64,000 bases of DNA from the NCBI RefSeq assembly GCF_038024035.1, contig NZ_CP150664.1, positions 620,001-684,000 of the forward strand, given 5' to 3'. The notes under the pieces are model-generated. The model was not told the DNA's origin and did no database searches. It saw only the letters and a list, made by a program, of their open reading frames with translations. Position 1 is the stretch's first letter, and the number at the start of each line of letters is the position of its first letter. Positions 16,785 to 25,731 of this stretch are shown in pieces. The position numbers and the translations under genes were made by a program. The DNA comes from Polaribacter pacificus (GTDB taxonomy: Bacteria > Bacteroidota > Bacteroidia > Flavobacteriales > Flavobacteriaceae).

Positions 16785-18035
16785 TTACTGCATCATAGCA
16801 GCTGCAACTCGCTTGTAGACTCCAGACTCTAATTTAGATCTAATCCCTGAAAATGCAGTGATTGTTTCATCAATATCTGTTTGTGTATGTGTTGCCGTTG
16901 GGATTAATCGCAAAATAATTAAGCCTTTTGGGATTACAGGATACACTACAATTGAGCAAAAAACGCCATAGCTTTCTCTTAAATCATTTACCATCGCCAT
17001 CGCTTCTGGTATATCACCTTTTAAATAAACAGGTGTAATACAGGTTTGAGTGGTTCCTAAATCAAAACCAGCATTTCTCAATCCTTGTTGTAAAGCGTTG
17101 GTGTTTTCCCATAACCTTTCTTTTAACTCTGGCATGGTTCTTAACATGTCTAAACGTTTTAAAGCTCCTTTAACCATTGCCATTGGCAACGATTTAGCAA
17201 ACATTTGAGAACGCATGTTGTATTGTAAGTATTGAATAACTTCTTTACTAGCTGCAAAAAAGGCTCCAATACCCGCCATAGACTTGGCAAAAGTAGCAAA
17301 ATAGATATCGATACCGTCTTGAACTCCTTGCTCAAAACCAGTTCCTCTTCCTCCTTCTCCAAGAGTTCCAAAACCGTGAGCATCATCTACCAGCAATCTA
17401 AAGTTATACTTTTCTTTTAAGGCAACAATTTCTTTTAAACGACCTTGCTCTCCTCTCATTCCAAAAACACCTTCAGAAATCACTAAAATACCACCACCTG
17501 TAGTTGCGGCCATCTTAGTTGCTCTTTGTAAATTTTTCTCGAAACTTTCAATATCATTGTGTTTGTAAACAAACCTTTTACCAGAATGCAAACGTACCCC
17601 ATCAATAATACAAGCGTGTGTATCCATATCGTAAACAATCACATCGTGCTTGGTTACTAAAGCATCAATAGCCGAAACCATTCCTTGATAACCAAAATTC
17701 ACCAAGTAAGCAGCTTCTTTATCTACAAACTCTGCGCATTCTTGCTCTAATTGTTCATGAAATTCTGTGTGTCCAGACATCATCCTGGCCCCCATAGGGT
17801 AAGCCATTCCGTGTACAGATGCCGCTTCACCATCAACTTTTATAACTTCAGGATGATTTGCTAAACCTAAATAGTCATTAATGCTCCAAGTAATTACTTT
17901 CTTACCATTAAAACCCATTCTATTTGAAATCGGTCCTTCTAATTTTGGAAATACATAATACCCTTCTGCCTGCTTAGCCCATTTTCCTAGAGGTCCTTTG
18001 TCGTCATATATTCTTTCAAATAAGTCTTTTGTCAT
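16785..18035 (-). CDS. Alpha-oxoamine synthase; likely cysteate-fatty acyltransferase (capnine synthesis)
   Basis: The enzyme is a PLP-dependent alpha-oxoamine synthase (BioF/Kbl/serine palmitoyltransferase family). It shows INDYLGLANHPEV, GARMMSGHTEFHEQLE, the cofactor-binding DDAHG (217-221) and the Schiff-base Lys in FAKSMAG (K251). I chose the ATG at 18035 (416 residues). The family condenses an amino acid with an acyl-CoA or acyl-ACP. The adjacent cysteine-synthase-like gene points to cysteate as the amino acid, giving the sulfonolipid capnine, as described for Flavobacterium johnsoniae. Serine palmitoyltransferase or a glycine C-acyltransferase remain alternatives. Confidence 0.8.
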   Translation of the reverse strand: MTKDLFERIYDDKGPLGKWAKQAEGYYVFPKLEGPISNRMGFNGKKVITWSINDYLGLANHPEVIKVDGEAASVHGMAYPMGARMMSGHTEFHEQLEQECAEFVDKEAAYLVNFGYQGMVSAIDALVTKHDVIVYDMDTHACIIDGVRLHSGKRFVYKHNDIESFEKNLQRATKMAATTGGGILVISEGVFGMRGEQGRLKEIVALKEKYNFRLLVDDAHGFGTLGEGGRGTGFEQGVQDGIDIYFATFAKSMAGIGAFFAASKEVIQYLQYNMRSQMFAKSLPMAMVKGALKRLDMLRTMPELKERLWENTNALQQGLRNAGFDLGTTQTCITPVYLKGDIPEAMAMVNDLRESYGVFCSIVVYPVIPKGLIILRLIPTATHTQTDIDETITAFSGIRSKLESGVYKRVAAAMMQ

Positions 18036-18059
18036 TTTTCTCTTGAAATTTTGTAGGGG

Positions 18060-18067
18060 CAAAAGTA
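18060..18067 (-). promoter_or_regulatory. Candidate -7 box for the acyltransferase gene
   Basis: Minus-strand TACTTTTG matches TAnnTTTG, 24 bases before the ATG at 18035. It suggests the acyltransferase can be transcribed apart from the upstream synthase. At -33 a TTT stands where TTG is expected. Confidence 0.35.
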
Positions 18068-18134
18068 CTGAAATTTGTTAATTTGCTAAAATATATAGGT
18101 GCATATATTAAGCTTTATACATATATTATGCAAA

Positions 18135-19157
18135 TCAAATAGCACTTTCTTTATACACCTCTTCTAAAAAGCCGTGTTTGCGCATCCAAATATCACTGTA
18201 AATCTTATTCATATACCTCGATCCATGATCTGGAAATATCAATACAACTTTACTGTTCTCGTCAAAGAGTTCTTTATCGTGATATTGCAAAGTAGCCTGC
18301 ATAACTGCACCGCTGGTATACCCTCCAAAAATCCCTTCTAATTTTACGATTCTTCTCGCTGTTAATGCACTAGATTTATCGGTAACCTTTTCATATTGAT
18401 CGATTACAGAAAAATTTGTTGCAGATGGAATCAAATTCTTTCCAAGACCTTCAATTTTATAAGGAAAAATCTCATTTTCATCAAACTCTCCAGATTCGTG
18501 ATATTTTTTAAGCACAGATCCATAAGCATCTACACCTAATACTTTTATATTAGGGTTCATTTCTTTTAAATATTTTCCAACACCAGAAATTGTACCTCCT
18601 GTTCCACTAGCAACAACTACATGGGTTACTTGACCTTTGGTCTGCTTCCATATTTCTGGTCCTGTAGAGTGGTAATGTGCTTCGCTATTTAAAGAATTAA
18701 AATATTGATTGATATAAATTGAACCCGGTGTTTCTAAATGGATACGTTTGGCCACCTCATAATAAGATCTAGGGTCATCTGCAGGAACATTTGCAGGACA
18801 AACGTGCACCTCTGCTCCCATCGTTTTTAGCATGTCTATTTTGTCTTGAGATGACTTAGAGCTCACTGCTAAAATACATTTATATCCTTTTACCATACTA
18901 ATCATTGCCAAGCTAAAACCAGTATTACCAGAGGTGGTTTCTACAATGGTATCACCAACCTTTAAAACACCATCTCGTTCTGCTTTATCAATAATATAAC
19001 TCGCGATCCTATCTTTGGCTGAATGGCCTGGATTAAAGGCCTCAATTTTTGCATAATAGGTTCCTTTTAAGTCTTTGGTTATACAGTTTAATTGTACTAA
19101 TGGCGTCTCACCTACCAACTCCAAAATGGAATGATTAATCCCTTGATTTCTTGTCAT
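18135..19157 (-). CDS. Cysteine-synthase-fold PLP enzyme; likely cysteate synthase
   Basis: The 340-residue enzyme is a fold-type II PLP protein. PLP Lys48 lies in [11 protein letters not shown], the phosphate loop is SGNTG (76-80) and [15 protein letters not shown] binds the cofactor phosphate. Ordinary O-acetylserine sulfhydrylases read NPGGSVKDR at the lysine, so this is a divergent branch. Directly upstream of the acyltransferase, it fits a cysteate synthase that replaces the phosphate of phosphoserine with sulfite in capnine biosynthesis. A cystathionine beta-synthase-like role is possible; there is no C-terminal CBS domain. Confidence 0.75.
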   Translation of the reverse strand: MTRNQGINHSILELVGETPLVQLNCITKDLKGTYYAKIEAFNPGHSAKDRIASYIIDKAERDGVLKVGDTIVETTSGNTGFSLAMISMVKGYKCILAVSSKSSQDKIDMLKTMGAEVHVCPANVPADDPRSYYEVAKRIHLETPGSIYINQYFNSLNSEAHYHSTGPEIWKQTKGQVTHVVVASGTGGTISGVGKYLKEMNPNIKVLGVDAYGSVLKKYHESGEFDENEIFPYKIEGLGKNLIPSATNFSVIDQYEKVTDKSSALTARRIVKLEGIFGGYTSGAVMQATLQYHDKELFDENSKVVLIFPDHGSRYMNKIYSDIWMRKHGFLEEVYKESAI

Positions 19158-19194
19158 GATTACTATTTATATTTCTAAAAATACAGTCGATTAA

Positions 19195-21360
19195 CTACTT
19201 TACCTTCCCTTCTAGATCTAAGAGAAAAGTATAATCTTCTGCTGTTTCTTTAAGTGCATTAAAACGACCAGAGGCTCCTCCGTGTCCAGCTTCCATATTG
19301 GTGTTTAACAACAAAATATTAGACCCTGTTTTTAAGGCTCTTAATTTAGCCACCCATTTTGCAGGCTCCCAATATTGAACTTGAGAATCATGAAAGCCCG
19401 TCGTTACCAACATGTGTGGATAGGTTTGTGCTTTTACCTGATCATACGGTGAGTAGCTTTTTATGTATTCATAATATTCTTTGTCTTTTGGATTTCCCCA
19501 CTCATCAAACTCGCCTGTAGTTAAAGGAATGCTTTCATCCAACATAGTAGAAATAACATCAACAAATGGCACAGAAGCAAGGATTCCGTTATACAACTCA
19601 GGGTTCATGTTTACTATGGCTCCCATTAACAAGCCTCCTGCAGAACCTCCCATAGCATACAAGTGCTTTTCTGAAGTGTAATTATTTGCTATTAAGTGTT
19701 TTGAACAGTCTATAAAATCTGTAAAGGTATTTTTTTTGTGCAATAATTTACCATCCTCATACCAAGATCTTCCTAAATATTCACTACCTCTAACATGAGC
19801 CAATGCCCATACAAAACCTCTGTCTAACAAACTTAAACGGGTTGTAGAGAATCCATCTGATACTGTATACCCATAAGAACCATAGCCATATTGTAACAAT
19901 GGTGTGTTTTTATCAAGTTTGGTGTCTTTTCTATACACTAAAGAAATAGCAATTTTCTGACCATCTCTTGCGGTAGCCCAAACACGTTTACTGGTATAAT
20001 TATTTTTATCAAAATTACCGCCTAAAACTTCCTGCTCTTTTTTAACTTCTTTGGTATGATCTTTCATATTAAAATCAATGACAGAACTAGGAGTTGTCAT
20101 AGAATTGTACGAATACCTTAATATATGAGTATCAAAATCAGGATTTGAATAGGCGTCTGCGGTATAGGTTTCTTCATCAAATGGAAGGTAGTAATCGGCT
20201 GTATTATCCCAACGTTTAATTCTGATGGTGTTTAAGCCATTGGTGCGCTCTTCTAAAACCAAGTATTCTTTAAAAATTGAAATATCTTCTAAAAGCGTGT
20301 CTTCTCTGTGAGGAATTACATCAACCCAATGCTCTTTAGTTGTTTTTAAAACAGGTGTTTTCATCAACTTAAAGTTAAGAGCAGCATCTTTATTTGTTAA
20401 AATATAAAATGAGTCTTCGAAATGCGAAACACTGTATTCTAAATTACGCTCTCTAGGCTGAATTATGGTAGGCAAATCATTTGGATTATTGGCGTCTAAA
20501 AACCTGTATTCAGAAGAAACAGTACTGTAAGATGCTATAAATATATAAGCATTTGATTTTGACTTTGAAACAGTAACATTAAAGGTTTCATCTTTTTCAT
20601 GGTACACCTCAACATCTTCAGAACTATCTGTACCCAATACGTGTTTAAAAATCTTTTCACTGCGCAGTGTTTTTGGGTTTTTCTTGGTGTAAAACAAGGT
20701 TTTATTATCGTTGGCCCAAACAGATCCACCTGTAGTATTTTCTATGATGTCCTTATAGATTTTACCGGTAGTTAAATCTTTAATTCTTAAAAAATACTGC
20801 CTTCTACTTACTGTATCAGTCGCAAAAGCTACCAAGCTATTATCTGGACTAACAGTTAGGCCACCCATCTGAAAATAATCGTAGCCTTTGGCTTCTTTAT
20901 TAACATCAAAAATAATTTCTTCAGCAGCTGTTAGGCTTCCTTTTTTTCGAGTGTAAATAGGGTATTGATCTCCTTTTTCAAAGCGAGAAATATAATAATA
21001 ACCATTTTTCTTATATGGGACAGATTCATCATCTTCCTTAATTCTGGCTTTCATTTCTTCAAATAAGGCCGTTTGAAAATCTTTGGTGTCTTCTGTTATT
21101 TTCTGATAATATTCATTTTCTGCATTTAGATAATCAATAACTTTTGTTGTTTGATCATCCTTAACATCTGCATTCTTTTGTGCATCTGTTAAACGCATCC
21201 AAAAATAATCGTCTATTCTTTTATCTCCGTGAATTTCTAAATTTGTGGGTATTTTATCTGCTATCGGTGCTTTGAGTTCCGTGTTCTTCATTAAGTCTGT
21301 TTTACAAGCGCTTGCAAAAATAAGGCTAAAAGCGGTAGTGTAAAAAACTATTTTCTTCAT
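19195..21360 (-). CDS. S9 family peptidase (oligopeptidase B-like) lipoprotein
   Basis: The 721-residue protein has a lipoprotein signal (lipobox Cys19 in IFASACK). An N-terminal beta-propeller starts DKRIDDYFWMRL. The C-terminal hydrolase domain has the nucleophile in GGSAGGLLMG, the Asp in TGFHDSQVQYWEPAKW and the His in EAGHGGASGR. This is the layout of oligopeptidase B, which cuts short peptides after basic residues. The lipid anchor would place it in the periplasm or on the outer membrane, unlike the cytoplasmic E. coli enzyme. Confidence 0.92.
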   Translation of the reverse strand: MKKIVFYTTAFSLIFASACKTDLMKNTELKAPIADKIPTNLEIHGDKRIDDYFWMRLTDAQKNADVKDDQTTKVIDYLNAENEYYQKITEDTKDFQTALFEEMKARIKEDDESVPYKKNGYYYISRFEKGDQYPIYTRKKGSLTAAEEIIFDVNKEAKGYDYFQMGGLTVSPDNSLVAFATDTVSRRQYFLRIKDLTTGKIYKDIIENTTGGSVWANDNKTLFYTKKNPKTLRSEKIFKHVLGTDSSEDVEVYHEKDETFNVTVSKSKSNAYIFIASYSTVSSEYRFLDANNPNDLPTIIQPRERNLEYSVSHFEDSFYILTNKDAALNFKLMKTPVLKTTKEHWVDVIPHREDTLLEDISIFKEYLVLEERTNGLNTIRIKRWDNTADYYLPFDEETYTADAYSNPDFDTHILRYSYNSMTTPSSVIDFNMKDHTKEVKKEQEVLGGNFDKNNYTSKRVWATARDGQKIAISLVYRKDTKLDKNTPLLQYGYGSYGYTVSDGFSTTRLSLLDRGFVWALAHVRGSEYLGRSWYEDGKLLHKKNTFTDFIDCSKHLIANNYTSEKHLYAMGGSAGGLLMGAIVNMNPELYNGILASVPFVDVISTMLDESIPLTTGEFDEWGNPKDKEYYEYIKSYSPYDQVKAQTYPHMLVTTGFHDSQVQYWEPAKWVAKLRALKTGSNILLLNTNMEAGHGGASGRFNALKETAEDYTFLLDLEGKVK

Positions 21361-21391
21361 TTTTTTCGATAAAAAATTCTAGTGAATGTAG

Positions 21392-21399
21392 TAAATTTG
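21392..21399 (+). promoter_or_regulatory. Candidate -7 box for ybaB
   Basis: TAAATTTG matches TAnnTTTG, 24 bases before the ATG at 21424. No -33 TTG is present. Confidence 0.35.
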
Positions 21400-21423
21400 T
21401 AAAGAATTTAAAAATTGAATCGT

Positions 21424-21747
21424 ATGTTTGGAGATATGGCAGGAATGATGGGGAAACTTAAAGAGGCCCAAGAAAAAGTTGAAGCAACAAAAACAAGACT
21501 AAATTCGGTCTTAGTAGATGAGACTGGTGCTAATGAAAAATTAAAAATAACCATCACTGCAAATCGCGAGATTAAAAAAATTGAGATTGATGAGTCTTTA
21601 TTAACTGATAAGGAAGAGTTAGAAGATTATTTAATTCTTACCATTAATAAGGCTATTCAAAAAGCGACAGCAATCAATGATCATGAATTGGGCATGGCGG
21701 CTAAAAGCGGAATGCCTTCAATCCCAGGAATGGATCTCTTTAAATAA
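21424..21747 (+). CDS. YbaB/EbfC nucleoid-associated protein
   Basis: The 107-residue protein (start [21 protein letters not shown]) is a typical YbaB/EbfC. It has an N-terminal long helix, then [20 protein letters not shown] strands and a C-terminal helix with [10 protein letters not shown]. These dimers bind DNA nonspecifically. An upstream TTG at 21415 would add three residues but the ATG matches family starts. The DUF2752 gene follows after 11 bases. Confidence 0.92.
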   Translation: MFGDMAGMMGKLKEAQEKVEATKTRLNSVLVDETGANEKLKITITANREIKKIEIDESLLTDKEELEDYLILTINKAIQKATAINDHELGMAAKSGMPSIPGMDLFK

Positions 21748-21758
21748 CAACCAGTATC

Positions 21759-22049
21759 TTGACACTTTTTCAGCAATTAGAAGATTATATGCTACCCTGC
21801 ATCAACAAAAAACTCTTTGGAGTAGAATGTTTTGGCTGTGGTTTTCAACGAGCATTTATCTTGCTGATACAAGGAGACTTTTACGAAGCTTTTAAATTGT
21901 ACCCAGCTATTTACCCACTTACTTTTTTAGGTGTATTTGCTCTTGCAAACCTAAAATTTAAATTTAAATACGGTCAAAAAATAATCATCGCTCTAGCCAT
22001 ACTTTCTATCTTGGTAATTGTGCTAAGCTATTATATCAAAATACATTAA
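21759..22049 (+). CDS. DUF2752 membrane protein
   Basis: DUF2752 proteins share the pattern LPC-x-K-x-hFG-hxCxGCGxQRAhhhLhxGxFxxAFxLYP. Here it is MLPCINKKLFGVECFGCGFQRAF with FYEAFKLYPAIYP. Two membrane spans follow (residues about 47-63 and 72-90). The TTG at 21759 gives 96 residues; an ATG at 21789 gives 86 but removes the residues before MLPC that I recall in relatives. Function is unknown. The CCC-motif gene follows at 6 bases. Confidence 0.82.
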   Translation: MTLFQQLEDYMLPCINKKLFGVECFGCGFQRAFILLIQGDFYEAFKLYPAIYPLTFLGVFALANLKFKFKYGQKIIIALAILSILVIVLSYYIKIH

Positions 22050-22055
22050 TATACC

Positions 22056-22376
22056 ATGGAAAAACAACCTCTACAATACAGTACCTTAATCTATATTCTA
22101 GCTGTCTTGGGCTTGCCTTTATGCTGTTGTGCCGGTTTCGGTATTTTACCTTCTGGGATCGCTTATTTTATAGCGCGTTCTGAGTTAAAGAAGTTTTACA
22201 CCAACCCAGAAATTTACTCAAATCAAGACAATATTTATACAGGTAAAATTATAGCCCTAGTGGTAATGATTATCAATGCTTTGTATTTGGCCTATTTTTT
22301 TTATATGCTGTACTCTATAGGTTGGGAAGCACTGCAAGACCCAGCTTTACTGCAAGAGCGTTTAAAAGGATTTTAA
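22056..22376 (+). CDS. CCC-motif membrane protein
   Basis: The 106-residue protein has a first membrane span with the name-giving LPLCCCAGFGILPSGIAYFIA and a second span (IIALVVMIINALYLAYFFYML). It belongs to the Bacteroidota CCC-motif membrane protein family, usually next to a DUF2752 gene as here. Three adjacent Cys in a membrane helix suggest lipidation or metal binding, but no function is known. A perfect terminator follows. Confidence 0.8.
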   Translation: MEKQPLQYSTLIYILAVLGLPLCCCAGFGILPSGIAYFIARSELKKFYTNPEIYSNQDNIYTGKIIALVVMIINALYLAYFFYMLYSIGWEALQDPALLQERLKGF

Positions 22377-22377
22377 C

Positions 22378-22412
22378 AAAAAAGACCTTCGGAATTCCGA
22401 AGGTCTTTTTTT
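22378..22412. terminator. Perfect bidirectional terminator
   Basis: AAAGACCTTCGG / CCGAAGGTCTTT form a 12-bp stem with an AATT loop, flanked by A and T tracts. It sits between convergent genes and can serve both the CCC-motif gene (+) and the DUF5362-type gene (-). Confidence 0.88.
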
Positions 22413-22433
22413 ATATATGTTGTTTGGTGCTTA

Positions 22434-22877
22434 TTACATAGCGATAAACACTGCTATAATTCCAAACAAAAAGATCAAAATATAAAGAGCGATTAGCAGA
22501 ATGGTTAAGACTCCCATAAACTTAAACATTGATTTTAAATTTAAAAAAGCTTCTGATAAAACATCCTCATCTTGACTTTGGAGACTTTGTTTTAGTTTTA
22601 CTGAAAACTTATACAAATAGAGCACTGGAAAAAAATATATAAGTGCCATTATCAAATACACTATGGTCATATATGGTCCAAAATCTTCTGGCAACTCTTC
22701 ATTGTTTGGCAAAGCACTAAAAATTATGCCCATAAAAAAAGAGGCAATCACCATAATACCGATTCCAACAAAACCAACGATTGCTAAAAACTGCGACCAT
22801 TTTGCAGTTTCTTTCAGATACGCTTTACTTGCATCATTTAATGACATTTTTAAATCCAAACCTTTGTGCTCTTCCAT
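22434..22877 (-). CDS. DUF5362-type membrane protein
   Basis: The 147-residue protein has three or four membrane segments: about residues 30-55, 68-90 and 113-145. The soluble loop KFSVKLKQSLQSQDEDVLSEAFLNLKSMFKFMGV is the recognisable part of DUF5362. Function is unknown. It lies 25 bases after rocD on the same strand and is probably in its transcript. Confidence 0.65.
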   Translation of the reverse strand: MEEHKGLDLKMSLNDASKAYLKETAKWSQFLAIVGFVGIGIMVIASFFMGIIFSALPNNEELPEDFGPYMTIVYLIMALIYFFPVLYLYKFSVKLKQSLQSQDEDVLSEAFLNLKSMFKFMGVLTILLIALYILIFLFGIIAVFIAM

Positions 22878-22902
22878 ATGCTTTGCTTAATTGATTTTTA
22901 TT

Positions 22903-24147
22903 CTAACTCTTAAAATTTTTAATCGTTGTTTTGATAATCTCAATACAGTCTCTTAACTGTGCTTCTGTCATCACCAATGGTGGTGCAAAACGAATGATAT
23001 TACCATGGGTTGGTTTTGCTAATAAACCATTATCTCTAAGTTGTATACAAATATCCCAAGCAGTAGAGCTTTCTTCTGTATCGTTGATTAAAACGGCATT
23101 TAACAAGCCTTTACCACGAACAGACTTTACAAGCTCGTTTTCTTTTGCGAATGCTGATAGCTCTTCTCTAAAAATAATCCCCAATCGCTCTGCATTTTCT
23201 GCAAGTTTCTCATCAAAAACAACCTCTAAAGCAGCAATTGCAACTGCTGCAGCAATAGGATTCCCTCCAAAAGTTGAACCGTGATTTCCTGGCTTAATAA
23301 CATTCATCACAGCGTCATCTGCTAAAACTGCAGAAACAGGATATGCACCTCCAGAAAGCGCTTTTCCTAAAATTAAGATATCTGGTTTTACCTCTTCATG
23401 ATCAACTGCCAACATTCTTCCTGTACGAGCGATTCCGGTTTGTACTTCATCAGCAATAAACAATACATTGTGTTTTTTACACAGCGCTTTTGCAGCTGCT
23501 AAATATCCTTCAGATGGCACATAAACCCCAGCTTCACCTTGGATAGGTTCCACTAAAAATGCAGCGATGTTTTTACTGCTCTTTAAAGCTTCTTCTAAAG
23601 CTTGTAAATTATCATAGGCTATTTTAATAAACCCATTGGTGTATGGTCCAAAATTTTTACGAGCAACAGGATCGTTTGAAAAAGAAATTATGGTTGTTGT
23701 TCTACCGTGAAAGTTGTTCTCACAAACAATGATTTCTGCTTTGTTTTCTTCGATTCCTTTTACTTCATATGCCCATTTTCTAGATAGTTTTAAAGCTGTC
23801 TCAACAGCTTCTGCCCCAGTATTCATAGGCAATAACTTATCAAATCCAAAAAGCTCAGTTGCAAACTTCTCATACTTCCCTAGCATATCATTATAAAATG
23901 CTCTAGAAGTAAGACTTAAAGTTTGTGCTTGTGAAATCATAGCATTCACAATTTTTGGATGACAATGACCTTGGTTAACGGCAGAATAGGCCGATAAAAA
24001 ATCATAGTATTTTTTTCCTTCGATGTCCCACACATAAACGCCTTCTCCCTTATTTAATACCACTGGTAATGGGTGATAATTGTGCGCGCCATACTTGTTT
24101 TCTAATTCGATTGCTTCTGTTGATGTTTTTGGTGATAAAACAGCCAT
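22903..24147 (-). CDS. rocD: Ornithine--oxo-acid transaminase
   Basis: RocD moves the delta-amino group of ornithine to 2-oxoglutarate, giving glutamate-5-semialdehyde in arginine/proline metabolism. The 414-residue class III aminotransferase has DEVQTG (233-238), the Schiff-base Lys262 in [21 protein letters not shown] and the substrate-binding QGHCHPKI. Its start fits the ornithine subgroup ([16 protein letters not shown]). The 5' region holds a 16-base palindrome. Confidence 0.95.
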   Translation of the reverse strand: MAVLSPKTSTEAIELENKYGAHNYHPLPVVLNKGEGVYVWDIEGKKYYDFLSAYSAVNQGHCHPKIVNAMISQAQTLSLTSRAFYNDMLGKYEKFATELFGFDKLLPMNTGAEAVETALKLSRKWAYEVKGIEENKAEIIVCENNFHGRTTTIISFSNDPVARKNFGPYTNGFIKIAYDNLQALEEALKSSKNIAAFLVEPIQGEAGVYVPSEGYLAAAKALCKKHNVLFIADEVQTGIARTGRMLAVDHEEVKPDILILGKALSGGAYPVSAVLADDAVMNVIKPGNHGSTFGGNPIAAAVAIAALEVVFDEKLAENAERLGIIFREELSAFAKENELVKSVRGKGLLNAVLINDTEESSTAWDICIQLRDNGLLAKPTHGNIIRFAPPLVMTEAQLRDCIEIIKTTIKNFKS

Positions 24148-24191
24148 TTTGTAAATATTTTAATATGTATATAAAACAATTCCTTGCTTGT

Positions 24192-24207
24192 CTCAATTTA
24201 AATTGAG
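24192..24207. promoter_or_regulatory. 16-base perfect palindrome in the rocD leader
   Basis: CTCAATTTAAATTGAG is an exact inverted repeat between the candidate rocD promoter and its ATG. It could be an operator for a dimeric regulator. It lacks the T-tract of a terminator. Confidence 0.4.
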
Positions 24208-24223
24208 CTGGAGAGAAATCATC

Positions 24224-24231
24224 CAAAAGTA
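24224..24231 (-). promoter_or_regulatory. Candidate -7 box of the rocD promoter
   Basis: Minus-strand TACTTTTG matches TAnnTTTG, with a TTG 23 bases upstream, at the long end of the accepted spacing. The leader to the ATG is about 75 bases and contains the palindrome. Confidence 0.4.
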
Positions 24232-24290
24232 GTCGCCGCAAGATAGTAAATATTCAACATTTTTTAAAGGATATCTTCCGTAAAATATGC

Positions 24291-24298
24291 TATTTTTG
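24291..24298 (+). promoter_or_regulatory. -7 box four bases before rlmD ATG (leaderless candidate)
   Basis: TATTTTTG is followed by GCAGC-type spacing of four bases to the ATG at 24303. The predicted transcription start coincides with the start codon. Confidence 0.45.
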
Positions 24299-24302
24299 CA
24301 GC

Positions 24303-25715
24303 ATGAGTAGACGAAACAAAAGACAGGTATTTGAAAATATAGAAGTCATTGATGCTGGAGCAAGAGGAAAAACCATTGCAAAAGCCCCTGATGGTCGTGT
24401 TATATTTTTAACCAACACCGTTCCTGGTGATGTGGTTGATATTGAGACAGGTAGAAAAAGAAAAGCTTACTATGAAGGTAAAGCTATCCATTTTCATAAA
24501 TATTCTGACAAAAGAACAACTCCTGTTTGTGAACATTTTGAATATTGTGGTGGTTGCAAATGGCAACATATGAACTATGAAGATCAACTGTTTTACAAAG
24601 AAAAAGAAGTTACTCAAAACTTAAGCCGAATTGGACATCTAGAGCTTCCAGAGGTTACTCCTATCCTAGGTTGTAAAGAAATCTATTATTACAGAAATAA
24701 AATGGAGTTTTCTTTTTCAGCCAATCGTTGGTTGACCTATGAAGAAATTCGATCAGAAGATGAAGTAGATTCTAAGAACGCCTTGGGTTTTCACATTTCT
24801 GGAATGTGGGATAAAATATTAGACATTAACAGCTGTCACCTACAAGAAGATCCTTCTAACAGCATACGTAATTCTGTAAAAGAATTTGCCATTAAGAATG
24901 ATATTTCATTTTTTGACCCTAGAGAACAAACGGGGCTTTTACGTACTTTGATGTTACGCATCCTTTCTACAGGAGAGATTATGGTGGTTCTGCAGTTTTA
25001 CAGCGATGATCTTGAGAAAAGAACATTACTCTTAGAGTATATGGCTACTAGCTTTCCAGAAATCACCTCTTTACAATATGTAATTAACGGAAAAGCCAAT
25101 GATACTATTTATGATCAAGAGGTTGTCTTATTTAAAGGCCGCGATCATATTTTTGAAGAAATGGAAGGACTTCGATTTAAAATCAATGCAAAATCGTTTT
25201 ACCAAACAAATTCTGCTCAAGCCTATGAATTGTATAAAATTACTAGAGATTTTGCAGGTTTAAGCGGCTCTGAGTTGGTCTACGATTTGTATACAGGTAC
25301 AGGAACAATTGCTCAATTTGTCTCTAAAAAGGCAGCCAAAGTAGTAGGTGTAGAATCTGTGCCAGAAGCCATAGAAGATGCAAAAAAGAATGCAGAACTC
25401 AATAAAATTGACAATTGTGAGTTTTATGTAGGAGACATGAAAGACGTGTTTACCTCAGAGTTTATCGATTTGCACGGAAAACCTGATGTAATCATTACAG
25501 ACCCTCCTAGAGATGGAATGCACAAAAAGGTTGTCGAGCAAATTTTAAGCATCGCTCCTAAACGCATCGTGTATGTAAGTTGTAATTCTGCAACCCAAGC
25601 AAGAGACTTGGCCTTAATGAAAGAACAGTACACAATTGTTAAAACCCAAGCCGTAGACATGTTTCCACAGACACATCATGTAGAAAATGTTGTACTTTTG
25701 GAATTGACACATTAA
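24303..25715 (+). CDS. rlmD: 23S rRNA (uracil(1939)-C(5))-methyltransferase RlmD
   Basis: RlmD/TrmA-family enzymes methylate C5 of a uracil in 23S rRNA, using SAM. The 470-residue protein has an N-terminal TRAM domain (residues about 10-65), an iron-sulfur Cys cluster (CEHFEYCGGCKW), the SAM motif LYTGTGTIAQF, a DPPRDG segment and the catalytic Cys in VYVSCNSATQARDL. Bacteroidota often carry more than one RlmD/TrmA-type paralogue, so the exact target base is inferred. Confidence 0.9.
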   Translation: MSRRNKRQVFENIEVIDAGARGKTIAKAPDGRVIFLTNTVPGDVVDIETGRKRKAYYEGKAIHFHKYSDKRTTPVCEHFEYCGGCKWQHMNYEDQLFYKEKEVTQNLSRIGHLELPEVTPILGCKEIYYYRNKMEFSFSANRWLTYEEIRSEDEVDSKNALGFHISGMWDKILDINSCHLQEDPSNSIRNSVKEFAIKNDISFFDPREQTGLLRTLMLRILSTGEIMVVLQFYSDDLEKRTLLLEYMATSFPEITSLQYVINGKANDTIYDQEVVLFKGRDHIFEEMEGLRFKINAKSFYQTNSAQAYELYKITRDFAGLSGSELVYDLYTGTGTIAQFVSKKAAKVVGVESVPEAIEDAKKNAELNKIDNCEFYVGDMKDVFTSEFIDLHGKPDVIITDPPRDGMHKKVVEQILSIAPKRIVYVSCNSATQARDLALMKEQYTIVKTQAVDMFPQTHHVENVVLLELTH

Positions 25716-25731
25716 AAAAACCATATTGAAT

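Noticed and set aside
22931..23284. 117-codon plus-strand frame inside rocD
   Set aside because: rocD has all catalytic motifs in the other strand; the frame has a Ser/Ala/Lys-rich shadow composition.
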